From Cryptomeria japonica (Eukaryota > Streptophyta > Pinopsida > Cupressales > Cupressaceae), in assembly GCF_030272615.1 (NCBI RefSeq), contig NC_081410.1, positions 139,476,849 to 139,540,848 on the forward strand: a stretch of 64,000 nt of DNA. Direction: 5' to 3'. How positions within the stretch are numbered: position 1 is the first letter of the stretch; every line of letters starts with the position of its first letter. Of the stretch, positions 23,632 to 34,810 are shown piece by piece. Under the pieces are notes generated by a model. The model did not search any database, was not told the origin of the DNA, and worked only from the letters and a program-made list of their open reading frames with translations. The translations under genes and the position numbers were made by a program.

Positions 23632-24954
23632 TTAACCCCTACCATTCAATCCCAACATACCTATCAAATTTACCATATATTAGGAACCAGTCAATCCTTA
23701 TATGGTCAAACCTACCAATATTTAAAAGATCATATCCTTCCTTTGGAATTATCTCGTAATCAATGAAGAAACTTTATCCATTAGTCCTCTCGCTATACCA
23801 TTATTGTTGATATCCTATATAGGCGTGGTCTAGATGGTACATTGTTGAGATGTATTGAAAAAGATGAATCTGAGAGAGTTTTTAATGACATTCATGTAGG
23901 TATTTGTGGTACACACTCAAGTAGTTTAACATTGGCTAAGTAACTTATTCGTATGGGTTACTTTTGGCCTACTATGGAAAGAGGCTCATTCACCTATGCT
24001 ATAAAGTGTAAACAATGTCTAATTCATGGAAATCTAATTCATGTACCAGCACAAGAGTTATATCCTATGACAGGATCATGGCCATTTTCATAGTGGGGCC
24101 TGGATTTGGTAGGAAAGATCAATCCCTCATCCTCTAACGGCCATAAATTCATTCTAGTTGCTACTAAATATTTTACTAAATGGATTGAAGCAGTGCCTTT
24201 AACAAAAGTGATAGGAAAAAAAATATCCTCATTCATCTTGAATTATATAATCTATCGCTATGGAATTCCTATGACCATTATCATTTATAATGGAAGACCA
24301 TTCAAAAATCAAGATGTGAAAGAGCTATGTGAACAGTTTCATATCCAACATAGATTCTCTACTCCATATTATCCACAAGGTAATGGTCAAGCTGAGGTAT
24401 CAAACAAAACTATCTTGAAAATCTTGAAGAAAACAGTCAATGAAGCTGGAAAAGACTGGCACATTCAGCTAAATCCTAGTCTTTGGGCATACCGAACTAG
24501 TGTCCGCACTCCAACAGGGGCAACTCCATATTGTTTGGTCTATGGATCAGAAGCTATATTACCTATAGAAGTAGAGATACCTTCTCTATGAGTATCCTTG
24601 CATGGTTTTATACCAGAAGAAGAACAAAGAGTCTCTCGACTCCAAGAACTAGAACTGAATCAGGAACGTCACCAAAATGCAACAAACCATTTGAAAGTAT
24701 ACCAACAAAGAATGGCAAGAAGCTATAACCACAGAGTCAAGTCATGCACTTTCTAGATTGGAGACATAGTTCTAAGGGAGAATCCAAGAAATCAGCAAGA
24801 CCAAGAAAAGAAGGGAAAATTTGAACCAAATTGGCTAGGACCTTTTGTCATAATAGCAACATATGGATCGGGAGCATACAAGTTATCTACCCTTGAAGGT
24901 GATTGGTTTGATGAACCTATCAACTCTATCCATCTCAAGAAATTCTATGCTTGA
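23632..24954 (+). pseudogene. Integrase of element B
   Basis: With D and one target copy removed, the frame continues in phase from the RNase H. A zinc-binding part (HVGICGTH ... CKQC, about 23902-24020) precedes the catalytic core. The first Asp is in WGLDLVGK (about 24105), the second position reads IIIYNGRPF where Asp is expected (Tyr instead), and the Glu is in GQAEVSNK. A C-terminal domain with KFEPNWLGPFVI ends at TGA 24952-24954. Integrase inserts the DNA copy in the nucleus; the Asp-to-Tyr change and about six stops mean this copy cannot work. Confidence 0.9.
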
Positions 24955-27157
24955 GATGCAAAGTCCTGAAAAAAAAAAAAATCAATAAAAAGCATATAAA
25001 GTCCTGAAAAACTCAATAAAAAGTATATATAAATACAACAAAAATGCAATAAATTTAGATGGTGAAAACTTGGTAAATAGGCACTATCTAAAAAGTGAGT
25101 TCCTCCATCGATGAGATCGCTTTGCACACCTATCCACTCCATCCTCTTGCACTTATCACTTCCATCTATCTTAGCTTATCCATTCCATCTTTTGCATACA
25201 TTTGCTCTGAGCCATTTAGCAAGAAATGTGTAGCTTACCAACAATTATTAATCTTTGACATACTTATCATAGTCACTATCTTAGATCTTATTAGAATGAA
25301 TCAATTTGCATTTGTATCTTGCCATGGTTTGGATATTGATCATTTCATATATCCATAATAATTTTTTGTTTCCGCTGGGGGCAAAATCCTAATTCCTTTT
25401 GCTAAGGTGATCTTTTGAATCTTTGAAAAATCCAAAACCGTCAGAAAACTTAGAAAAAAAACCAAAAACACCTAGGGTTTTGAAAATAGATAACGGTCAA
25501 CAAAGCAACAAAAATCAAGGCATTTCATCAACAACTAAATCATGCAACTCAGAAACCAAAGAATAAACTAACAAGTAACAAAGGGTTATCAAAGATCATT
25601 CATCAAGATGATTATATCAGTTAATGACCGTACAAACATGTGAATGACATACAAGATTCAGTATTTATATTTTGATTTTACTGCTAATCATGTACTCTAT
25701 GCAACTCAAGGATGTCCATGACTAGAGGAGCTATGATGGGGCATGATTATTTTCTTTGATTGTTGTCTGTGGTTTATCTCTTACTACTGTATGAACTTGT
25801 CTCAGGATATGATTGACAAAAGATCAAGGAGGACGTTCTAAGTCATGCATGAAAGGGGATAATCCTTGTCTATTCTGCAAGCAATAATCAGGTCAACTTG
25901 ATTCATTATATCAAGTTGCTTGTATTAACTTGCTATATCAAAATCCATGTAAGTAATTCTCAGGTCATCTTGAATCTTTATGTCAAGTTGCTTGTATTTT
26001 CTTACAACATTTTAAAGCTCAATGATGAAATCAAGCACTATTACCCGATAGCATATGAAGAATGGCAGCACAATTTTTAGTTAGATTATTTCATTAGCTC
26101 ATTATTCATCTGCATTATAAGCATTCATGATCAATTGCATTATAAGCATATCATTTCATTAACAGATCAATGGTTATAAATAAAGATTGAGTATACTTGG
26201 ACAAACAAAAACAATTTGCATTTAATCATTGTAGATGCATTCATTTTATTTTATTATTCATTTCATTTTAGCTACATTTTATCATTGCATTAATTGCATT
26301 CAATTAAGTGCATTTCATTAACCATGTAGTGTATCATCATTAAAGATCATTTAGTTGCATCTTTTTCACATAGATTCATAATCATTATAAGCATAACATA
26401 TAAATCAAAAACAAATCAATCATTCATGTGTAAATCCATGTAAATCATTGCATTAATTGCATTCAATTAAGTGCATTTTATTAACCATATAGTGTATCAT
26501 TATTATTTGCATTATCATTCCATTTATCATTTAGTTGCATGCATAAAAATCCAAAAAAACATTTCATTTGTATATATATCATCGTAAGCATTAAGCAATC
26601 ATTTCATTTGCATTTTCATATACATCATTTATATCATTTAAGTTAAGTAATCATTTTTCATTTGCATCCAGGATACATAAAATCATAAAAATCAAAAACA
26701 TTTATCATTTGCATCATGTAAGTTATTACCATCATATCATTATTCATCTACTCATTTGCATCCATAAAATCAAAGCATATAAGCATATAGAACATCATCA
26801 AATAGAATAATGTGCATAAATAATAGCATCATCATATAGAATCCATGTCTGGATATAGATCATCATAAAACAATAAAAGTCGAAGTATACAATGATATCC
26901 AATAAACAATACAAATGCTCCAAATCAAGTCACGGTTGTCCTATACCACTACCACCTGACTATGTCTGTCTCTATGGTTGTGGGTGAGAAGATCCTCCAG
27001 ATGCTTGTCTACCATGCTCACCACTCCTTTGAGGAGGTCCCATGAGCCCACCACTACTAGTATCCATCAACATAGTGGTTTGATAACTACCTACTCTTTG
27101 GCTCTCTACAACTGCCTCCTCATATCATCGTCGCCAGTAGAAAGTCTCCTTCTCAGC
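24955..27157. other. AT-rich spacer of element B, with internal polypurine run and CATTT/GCATT repeats
   Basis: No coding sequence is supported. A second purine run CTGGGGGCAAAA sits at 25375-25386, soon after integrase. From about 26085 to 26900 the sequence is a degenerate mix of ATCATTTCATTTGCATTATA and AAGCATATCA words. From about 26930 the sequence becomes the C-terminal tail of the antisense PMD gene, too decayed to delimit. Confidence 0.6.
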
Positions 27158-29049
27158 TCAAAATAATGCTCTAACAATTTTCACTGAGAGAGTACCTAAT
27201 CCAACCTGTTGAATATGATCTAGAAGACCCTGAGTATCCTGTTGTCTCCCAATAGTTGTATCTCTCTCAGTCATAAGAGTCTTTATTTGTGCTCGAAGCT
27301 GATCAATCTGTGCTCTCAAACTATCAATAGTATCATGCCCTAGCACATCATGCTCTGGTATAACCACATCTGGCATATCCTACACTAGTGCAACCTACTC
27401 TGGTAAATCCTGTTGTGGTGCATGAACCCCAATCCCCTCCCCACCAACCTATCCAACTGTTGGAATCTCAGGCCGAGTAACTCTCCGAACCCGTTATCTA
27501 ATCAGGGGAACATGATCCTCAGGATCCTCATCATCACCACCATGAGCTACAATAACCCATGATCAATACCTCTCCCACAACCCCCATCCAATCCAGTCAC
27601 CCTGCCCCCTGTCATTGGCAACCCTCTAGGTGATCTCATCCTTACCCTGCCAATATCCCTCCCAATCCATCCAATATCTCTCCCACCCATAGGACATGGT
27701 CTCTCAATCCTACCAACCGGTCCAAATGGTCCTTTGCAGACTCTCAATCACTGTCCTCTCCATCCAGGCCCACCACCACCACCATCTCCATCCCCACCAT
27801 CATCTCCACCTCTCCTAGCCTTATGCATAGCTCTAAGCTCTCGTCTATGTCTTCATCTCCTGCTAATAGGATCATTTGAATCATCATCGTCATCTCCTGA
27901 GCTAGGAGGAGGATTTGCTGGATCTGTAATCCAAGGAAATGGATGAGCTAATAAATACTGAGCATACTCTGTAGTAACCCCAAGATTTAGAATGTGTAAT
28001 CTCATATCATATGCCACTCTTGGAGTAGCAAAAAACTTTGCACAAGCAATCTCAAATGACAAAGATGATCCCCAATCTCACCTATCTCTGTATCGCCGAG
28101 CATAAATCATCACACTAGTAGGCATAGGTTGAATGATACCAAACTATCTCAAAATCTGACCAATCAACTGTCGCTCAATAATGAAGGGTGTACAACCAAT
28201 GAGATATCTACTCTGCATGATAAATGGTAATGTTTGTGCATCATCCATCCATGGCTCACAATCAAAATATGGTCTCCAAGTGATTCTATCCAAAGAATCA
28301 AGAACCCAGTGCCATTACTCCATCTTACCTAGCTTGGGCTGAGTAAGAACACCTACATAAAAATAAACATACGACTGCCTCTCTCCACAAACTCTATGAT
28401 GGATAGGCCGAGTAACAACAATGTGCTCCCAACACTAGATCTACAATAACGTGCATCTTGTAGACAAACTAGCACTCTCATCACACAAAACCTGGTGAAG
28501 ATCATGATATAAATGTGCTAGCATACAAACACCCCAAGCATATCGTGTACGATGCTGCATCATACTCAGTAGAACCTCACCCCATCCAATTGATAAACCT
28601 CGAGATTACCTATCAGGACATATAAATGCCCCAATCAAACCAACAATAATAATAGGAAGAGTCTCATAGTAAATCACCATGTCTACCCATTGGATCTCTC
28701 CTTTATTGATTCTCTCATTAGCAAAAATGACTCTGCAAGCCTCGGTAACAACGCGATCCTGATAATCATACTGCACTAGCTCCCCAGTCATCGGGATACG
28801 TAGAATCCTATAGACATCCTCTAGGGTAACACTAATCTCACCCATCGATAGGTGGAAAGTGTTATGCTCACTATGCCATCTCTTGGCTAATGTAGTCAAC
28901 AAACCTTTGTTATGCATAATCTCTGGCATAAACAATAAATGACATAAACCATAGACACCTATGTGTCTAATCTTAGCCTGGGATAACTCTGGAACTAAAT
29001 GACGTATGGCTGGTAATTTCTCCCGACACTGGAGAACATCACGTTTCTC
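27158..29049 (-). pseudogene. Plant mobile domain (PMD) protein, antisense cargo of element B
   Basis: The exon opens at 29049 after a likely acceptor (TTTCTCTTTTTAAAAAATAG). PMD motifs in order: NTFHLSMGEISVTLEDVY and RILRIPMTGELVQYD (about 28850-28770), TRYAWGVCMLAHLYHDLHQV, CWEHIVVTRPIHHR and ITWRPYFDC. It aligns with the PMD gene of element C throughout (FMPEIMHNKGLLTTLAKRW against FMPKIRANTRLLTALVE). After the domain come an acidic run (SGDDDDDSND), a Gly/Arg-rich stretch and, after a frameshift, a coiled-coil segment (27158-27376). About nine stops, two of them TAA, interrupt the first 1,500 bases. Codon use is unlike the A-rich gag-pol of the same element. Confidence 0.82.
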
Positions 29050-29981
29050 CTATTTTTTAAAAAGAGAAATCAATCAATCATCATTATCTATCTATCAATC
29101 AAATCAGACTCAATCAATCATCATTATCTATCTATCAATCAAATCAAACTGAATCAATCATCAATTATCAAATTTATCAAATGAAATTGAAGCAACTTAA
29201 GCTATCAAATCATTTTAAACCTATCAATCATGGTTTACTATCAATCACTGAGTTTACTCAAAACTCTACTAAGCTCTTGCATCAGAAACTAAATCAGTTT
29301 CTTAGAGCTACTCAATCAAGCTAATCAAAGCTATCTATCTATCAAGCTAAACAAAGCTACTCAATCATCAAATCTATCAATCAAGCTAATCAAAGCTACT
29401 CAATCATCCAATTTATCACTCAAGCTAATCAGAGCTACTTTATCAACCAAGCTACTTGATCGTGCAATCAAAGCTATCTATCAATCACGCAGCCACTCAA
29501 TCAAGACTCTATTTAATCTATAATGCGTATTACACATGTGAAATCTAATCATCAAAAGTGATTTTAAAACTTTGCACTTATCAAAAATACCAACTTTGAA
29601 CAAAAGTGCTATCTTTTTTAGCATATGTGCTAAACAACGATGCATATGCGCTATTCTAAGCAAAAGCGCTATCCTATCAAGCATATGCACTAAACAACAA
29701 TGCATATGCACTATTCTATGAAAAAGCACTAACAATCTATGCATTTGCGCTAACAAATCAAACAAAAGCGCTAAAACACACAAAAGTGCTAACAATCTAT
29801 GCATTTGCACTAACATACAAAGCAAAAGCACTAAATCAAGCATTTGCGCTAAACAAAATGGCATATGCGCTAAAGGAAATTGCAAATGTGTTAATCTAAA
29901 ATCGCAAAAATTCAAAAACGTGCCTAAAACATGAAATTTTGAATGAAAACTTGAAAACAAAGCTCGGGATAGGAAACATAC
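29050..29981 (-). other. Probable intron of the B PMD gene, made of simple repeats
   Basis: It lies between a donor-like GTATGT (29981-29976 on the minus strand) and the acceptor before 29049. It contains TCAATCATCATTATCTATC repeats (29068-29160), AAGCTAATCAAAGCTACTCA repeats (29250-29500) and an array of GCATATGCGCTA/CAAAAGCGCTAA words (29600-29890). Splicing is inferred, not shown. Confidence 0.4.
29600..29890. repeat. Array of GCATATGCGCTA / CAAAAGCGCTAA words
   Basis: About fifteen copies, 18-20 bp apart, alternate between GCATATGC, GCATTTGC and AAAAGCGC followed by CTAA. In reverse complement they read TTAGCGCTTTTG, the same core as the array beside the 5' LTR (5690-5826, 7352-7565). 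Confidence 0.85.
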
Positions 29982-30377
29982 CGGATAACCATACTCGACC
30001 AGTCGCTGATATCGTCGCACACACTCAAATCAATGGGTCTCCATGGGAATCACCATTTCACCACCTCAGCAAGAAATATTCTCTCCAAAAGCTGACAAGG
30101 ATAACAATGAAGTTAAAATTAGTCTTGGTTAATTTTATATTTACTATTTGAAGAGTAATTAATTTCCAATGGGGAAATTTAATTTTTTTTTTACAAATGA
30201 ATTTAATTGACTAAATTTTTTATCACATTATCACAAGATTAATCATTCAAACTAAAATTTTTGACAATTTCATGATCAATCTCCTGAGGGGGCACACAAT
30301 TTGGATTTTCAATTTCTATCAGGCGCACTATTGAGACTTGATTTAATCTTTGAAACAATGTTGTCTTGACATCATTT
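29982..30377 (-). other. Possible first exon and promoter region of the B PMD gene
   Basis: On the minus strand a short open stretch (VRRYQRLVEYGYP) ends exactly at the donor-like site and would join in phase to the PMD exon. Upstream the sequence is AT-rich, including a run of T at 30184-30192. It lies against the polypurine tract, so an antisense promoter here or in the LTR would be required. Confidence 0.35.
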
Positions 30378-30391
30378 CAAAGAGGGCAAAA
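30378..30391 (+). promoter_or_regulatory. Polypurine tract of element B
   Basis: CAAAGAGGGCAAAA lies directly before the LTR start TGTATACACC and matches the same site in element C. Confidence 0.88.
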
Positions 30392-31547
30392 TGTATACAC
30401 CTAAAATTGGCTATGAGCAATTAAATAAATATTTTATATTTAATTAATAATTATTCGTCTATTAAATAGTTAATTTGAAAAGATTAATTCATTTAATTAA
30501 TTTCGTTTCTTTCTATTAATTAATATTTTATTAATTAATTCATTTATCCTATTCTTCTAATTAATTAAATATCTAATATTTAATTATCCTATTCCTCAAG
30601 TTAATTAAATATTGAATATTTAATTATCTTCTCCAATCAATTAAATATCCAATATTTAATGGTTATTCTCCTATCCTATAGTCTCAAATATTAAATGATT
30701 TCCTAAATTATTTAATCCCTTTATCCAACTCACCCTCCATCTCTACTTCATCTTCCCTTTGCCAACTCATCAAACATGTGGCTAAGGAAATTAATATTTC
30801 CTAAATATTAATTCATGATTTATCCTCAACTTCCAAAATTAATGAAATTGTGTATGTACACACATTTCATAACCATTTCCTCTATTCTCTCCAACACCCC
30901 CTACATCTTGGGAAGGACTTGAGTCCACTTGTCCTACCATGCCGAAATTTCCTCCAACCATCCCTAGATTCCCTCAGTCAACAACCCAGTCAAGGTGAGA
31001 TGAGTGACACTTGTCTTCTCCTTACCCCTTTCTCTCAACCTTCACCTTTGCTCATAGCCATTCAAATCGGCAAATCTGATCATGACTGTTGATCTAAGCC
31101 ATATCATCTAATCCTCTCAAAGTCTATAAAATCAAGAGCTTCAGTTGAGAGGAAGTTAGTCTTCAAAATAGTTTTTCAATTAATCATATGCATCCGTGAG
31201 TTTTTGAAGCAAATAGAAATATAGCAATTATCATATAGCATTTTAGCATAATCATGTAGCATTTTGCATATCATACTATTAGTTAACTACAAGTTATCAG
31301 TACATTCTTCATATGCCATCTTGGAAGCCAACAGTGCATTGTCTGAGAGCACACCATCTGCAACCAGGAACAATGGAGTTAGGACACAATGAGACATAAG
31401 CCATGAAGGTAAAATAATGTTTTATTTTAATATGTATTTCATGTAGTTTCATTGGTTGAATTTGGATTTCCTATAGCGTTTCCATTGTATTTTGTGAAAC
31501 TAACTTATTACAGGTAATATTCTAAGGATGAAATTCAAGCTCACACA
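30392..31547 (+). repeat. 3' LTR of element B
   Basis: Direct repeat of 4425-5594, followed by the target duplication ACCAG and then the interrupted LTR of A (TATGCAAGTCCACCGATAAT). Confidence 0.95.
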
Positions 31548-31552
31548 ACCAG

Positions 31553-33127
31553 TATGCAAGTCCACCGATAATGTGAGCAAGGTGCAGATGTAGATGTCCT
31601 CTCACTTTGTGGGAATGTGCATGCTTGGGATAAACATGTCCGAAGACCAATTTAGGTGTTCCACCGATAGTTGAACAAGTGTAGACATGAGGTCTTCATC
31701 GGTAGAATGTGGAATATCGACATGGTTAGTAAATTGACAAGAAAGAGGAACTGGAAGAGGGTTTGGTCAGTGATCCTATCTAGACTAACTTGAAGAGCCA
31801 AGCTAGTAGATGGTCAACACGGATGCCCCATGGAGTCAAGGTGGCGAACCTGCATTCAGATGAAGAAAGAATGTACACCAACGGGGTAGTTGCAGAGTTG
31901 GTCGACATTAATGGAAGATTTCACAAATCACGAAACATGTTGCAGATTCCTTGTAGAGTTTTGCAGCTCAAGGTTTGGAGGACAACTATGAGCCAGCTAA
32001 GAGTGATTGAGGAGATCAAGGCAGATGAAGGAAATAAGACATATCTTAGTGTTTGACCAAGAGATCAGCCGATAGGGTAAAAATAGATCGCCAAAGATAG
32101 AAGGTATGGTAATGGTAGAGATGTACAATTGGCCGTCGGGGAGATCAGATCGAGCAAGATCTGATTGGATTTGGTTTCCCTTGAGGATGATGAGAAAACC
32201 CTAATTGCCCATGATTTTGAATTGGTTTTTGACTGGAAAACCTGGCCATAAATATACAGGCCAAAGACATTGTCAAGTGTTGTTGTATAGAAGAATATTG
32301 TGCTACTGTGAAGTGTGTTACTTGTGCATGTAAGATAAAATTATCCAAGTTCTCAACAAGTATTTCAAAAGAGAGTGAGAGTGAGTGAGAATCAGGTTGA
32401 AGTGTTTAACCGGTAGCAAAGTAGAATTGGTAGTGACCATACCCATAGAGCAGAAGTGAAGGAGGCTGCAAAGAAGGTAGATAGATAATTGACAAAATGT
32501 TATATAGGTGAAGAGCAGAGAGTAAGATGGAGATCTAGTAGAGAATAAAAAGAGGAGAGGTGTATCGATAGAGTTTACCGACAGTTAAGCGGTAGAAGAG
32601 AGCAGCAGAAGAGTGAGTCGGTGTAGCAGAGAAGGTATCTCACTGGCAGAGTAAGGAGTATGAAATGTTTGAAAGATTCACTTGTAACAGAACAACTACT
32701 TTTGTAATTCAAGTTATCATTGTGATCACTAAGTTGTAACTTGGTGAAGGGGTTGGTTCTCCTTAGGTGGGTGCCCTAAATCAAGGGTTGGTGCTCCTTG
32801 GGTTGGTGCCCTAAATCAGGGGTTGGTGCTCCTTGGGTAGGTGCCCTAAAAATTGTAACAGAGTTTTCATTGTGAGGTTGGATTGGAGTAGTAGTCTCCA
32901 ACAACATTTCTCACCGAGGTTTTTCCCATCTTGGGTTTTCCTCATATATATTGGTGTTATGTGATTTCCCTTGTGTGATTACATTTGTATTGGTCTCCCC
33001 ACTAATCGGTAAGTCTACATTGAGTTAGATCTATTAACCAGTATGCTCACATAGGATAGCTAAAGGGAAAATTTTGAGAACCACTGATTGACCCCCTCCC
33101 CCTCTTAGTGGTGCATTGTGTCTAACA
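31553..33127 (+). repeat. Main part of the 5' LTR of element A
   Basis: It matches 37644-38665 plus 44944-45422. It ends TCTAACA before the primer site. It carries TATAAATATACAGG near 32250, a candidate TATA region, and the U5 block CCGAGGTTTTTCCCATCTTG (32914-32933) shared with other LTR families here. Confidence 0.9.
32750..32854 (+). repeat. 35-bp tandem repeat, three copies, in the 5' LTR of A
   Basis: The unit is GGGTTGGTGCTCCTTGGGTT plus GGTGCCCTAAATCAA. The matching place in the 3' LTR (45118-45150) has a single copy. Confidence 0.9.
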
Positions 33128-33128
33128 A

Positions 33129-33141
33129 TTTGTATCAAAGC
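33129..33141 (+). promoter_or_regulatory. Primer-binding site of element A
   Basis: TTTGTATCAAAGC just after the LTR end resembles the methionine-initiator primer site TTGGTATCAAAGC with one base changed. Confidence 0.75.
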
Positions 33142-33200
33142 TTAGGTTCCCATCTAGATGAGCTTTCTCCAGCTTGGGTAGATTCTAGCTTAAGGACACA

Positions 33201-34810
33201 ATGGTTTGTTTAGTGTTAATCCCTACTCCTATGTTTGATGGTTCAAACTATTCTATTTGGAGTTGTAGAATGGAAGTCTTCCTATCTTCTCTAGGGTTTG
33301 ATGTATGGATGTTGGTTATCAATGGTCTCCCTAGGAATGTTAGTCCTCCCAACGGATTTGAAGAAGAAAGAAGTTTCTTGTGCAATGAAGAAGTCATGAA
33401 GGCTATATTTAGTGGGCTCACTGGTGATGTCTCCTCACAAGTGGATAAGTTTAAATCTACAAAGAGTCTATGGGATAGACTAAGGAAGCTCTATGGAAAT
33501 GAACCTTCACTACTGGATTAGTGTGTGGAAGTGGGAAGAACAATGCAGTTGATACATGTGCAGATGATGAAGGTAGATCCACTAGCAGTCACAACATTGA
33601 TGAAGAAGGAACCCATCTCCTCATGGATCAAGGATCTGAAGTTGATGTGCACACATCTAAAAGTGATAATTCAAATGGATCCCACCGACAAGATCTATTT
33701 GATAGTGAAGGAGAGGAAGAAGAAGATGCAGAAGTAGATCTTGAGTGTGAAATGGTAAGTGCTCTAGAAGAGCTTCAAAATGTCAGAAATGATTTTAAGA
33801 TCTACAAAAGATCAATTCATGAGGACTGCAGTCAGTTAAGAACCTACCTTGATGTGTCAATCCAAAAGGTTGGCTTATGGTAAATCAGTCTTGGATTCCA
33901 AGGAAAGTGAAAGGGAGAACCTGATAAATGAATACAAGTGATTCAAGAATGCTGCTATAGTAGAGTAGAACCAACTAAAAAAATGCCTTGAAGAATTTGA
34001 GAAATGCATCTCAGAGTTGAAGTCTTAGGAAGAGAACACCAAGGTGTGTCGGTGTGAAGATCTAGCATCTAGGCTAGAAGTAATGAATGAAGAATATCTA
34101 TAGCTGGTTGGAGAAATGGAGATTCTCCGAAATGACCTTGAGAAGTGTCAGGATGAGCTCAAGGTAAGATCTCAGTTTGATGGCAGCAATGATGGCTTGG
34201 GTAAGATGCTAAAGAAGCAAAAGTATGCCAAGGACACTGAAGGGTTAGGAATTGGTGCCGGTGAATGCTCCACTAGCAAGAATGTTCCCCACAATGACAT
34301 TCAATTTGTCTCCTCAAATGGAGAGAAAAGGAGACAAACCTTCATAGTGAAAAATACTCCCCAGAAGATGGTTGATCTAAACACAACTAGAGAGGACCTA
34401 CAGACAGAAAAGAAGACCAAAGTTGCAAGAAGAAGGAACAATGCAAATCCCAAAGGTAAAGGGAAAATGGGAGAAGACAGCTTCACAGGAAGCAGAAAAA
34501 TGAGAAGACAACAAAGAGGACCTCCTATTGGAAGAGGACAAGGAAATTCTACCACCCACAAGGAAAAGAATGTGTTGGATAAGAAGAGACTAGATGGAAG
34601 AGCTGCACAAAATGGACAACCAAGGATCCATTCTCAAAGAAGAAGAAATAGAGATACAAAACCGGTAAGATCTCCCCATGCATGACAAAATAAATTTGTA
34701 AGTCATATACCATCCTTTACTGGTTACTTCTTTGCATGTAATGCTTATGGCCATAGGGCAGGGGAATGTAGAAAAGATCTAGAAAGGATAATGTAGGATC
34801 TCATATAAAT
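33201..34810 (+). pseudogene. gag-derived region of element A
   Basis: It opens with FDGSNYSIWSCRMEVFLSSL and ends its first part with FKSTKSLWDRLRKLYGNE (33201-33521), the start of a Copia gag (UBN2-type). The frame changes near 33521; the next part is acidic then coiled-coil (FDSEGEEEEDAEVDLECEMV, 33660-33890). Helical sequence continues through several stops to a basic region (34116-34685). A zinc knuckle CNAYGHRAGEC follows at about 34738-34770. The layout (capsid start, long coiled coil, knuckles) resembles the gag of element G. No later enzyme is encoded. Confidence 0.75.

Larger units (their letters stand above)
4425..31547 (+). mobile_element. Element B: complete Tat/Ogre-type Gypsy element with PMD cargo
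   Basis: It has two direct LTRs (4425-5594 and 30392-31547), a primer-binding site after the first and a polypurine tract before the second. The 5-bp duplication ACCAG is at 4420-4424 and 31548-31552. The order is leader, gag, protease, G-patch segment, RT, RNase H, second RNase H, integrase, long AT-rich spacer, antisense PMD gene, 3' LTR. The second RNase H, the G-patch and the size (about 18 kb without insertions D and F) mark the Tat/Ogre branch. The gag-pol frame stays open in register across the D insertion for about 2,490 codons, broken only by point stops. LTR copies differ by a few percent by eye, so the insertion is not recent. Confidence 0.93.

Noticed and set aside
29481-30020. 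179-codon minus-strand ORF rich in His, Met and Leu
   Set aside because: It is a translation of the GCATATGCGCTA array and falls in the likely PMD intron.
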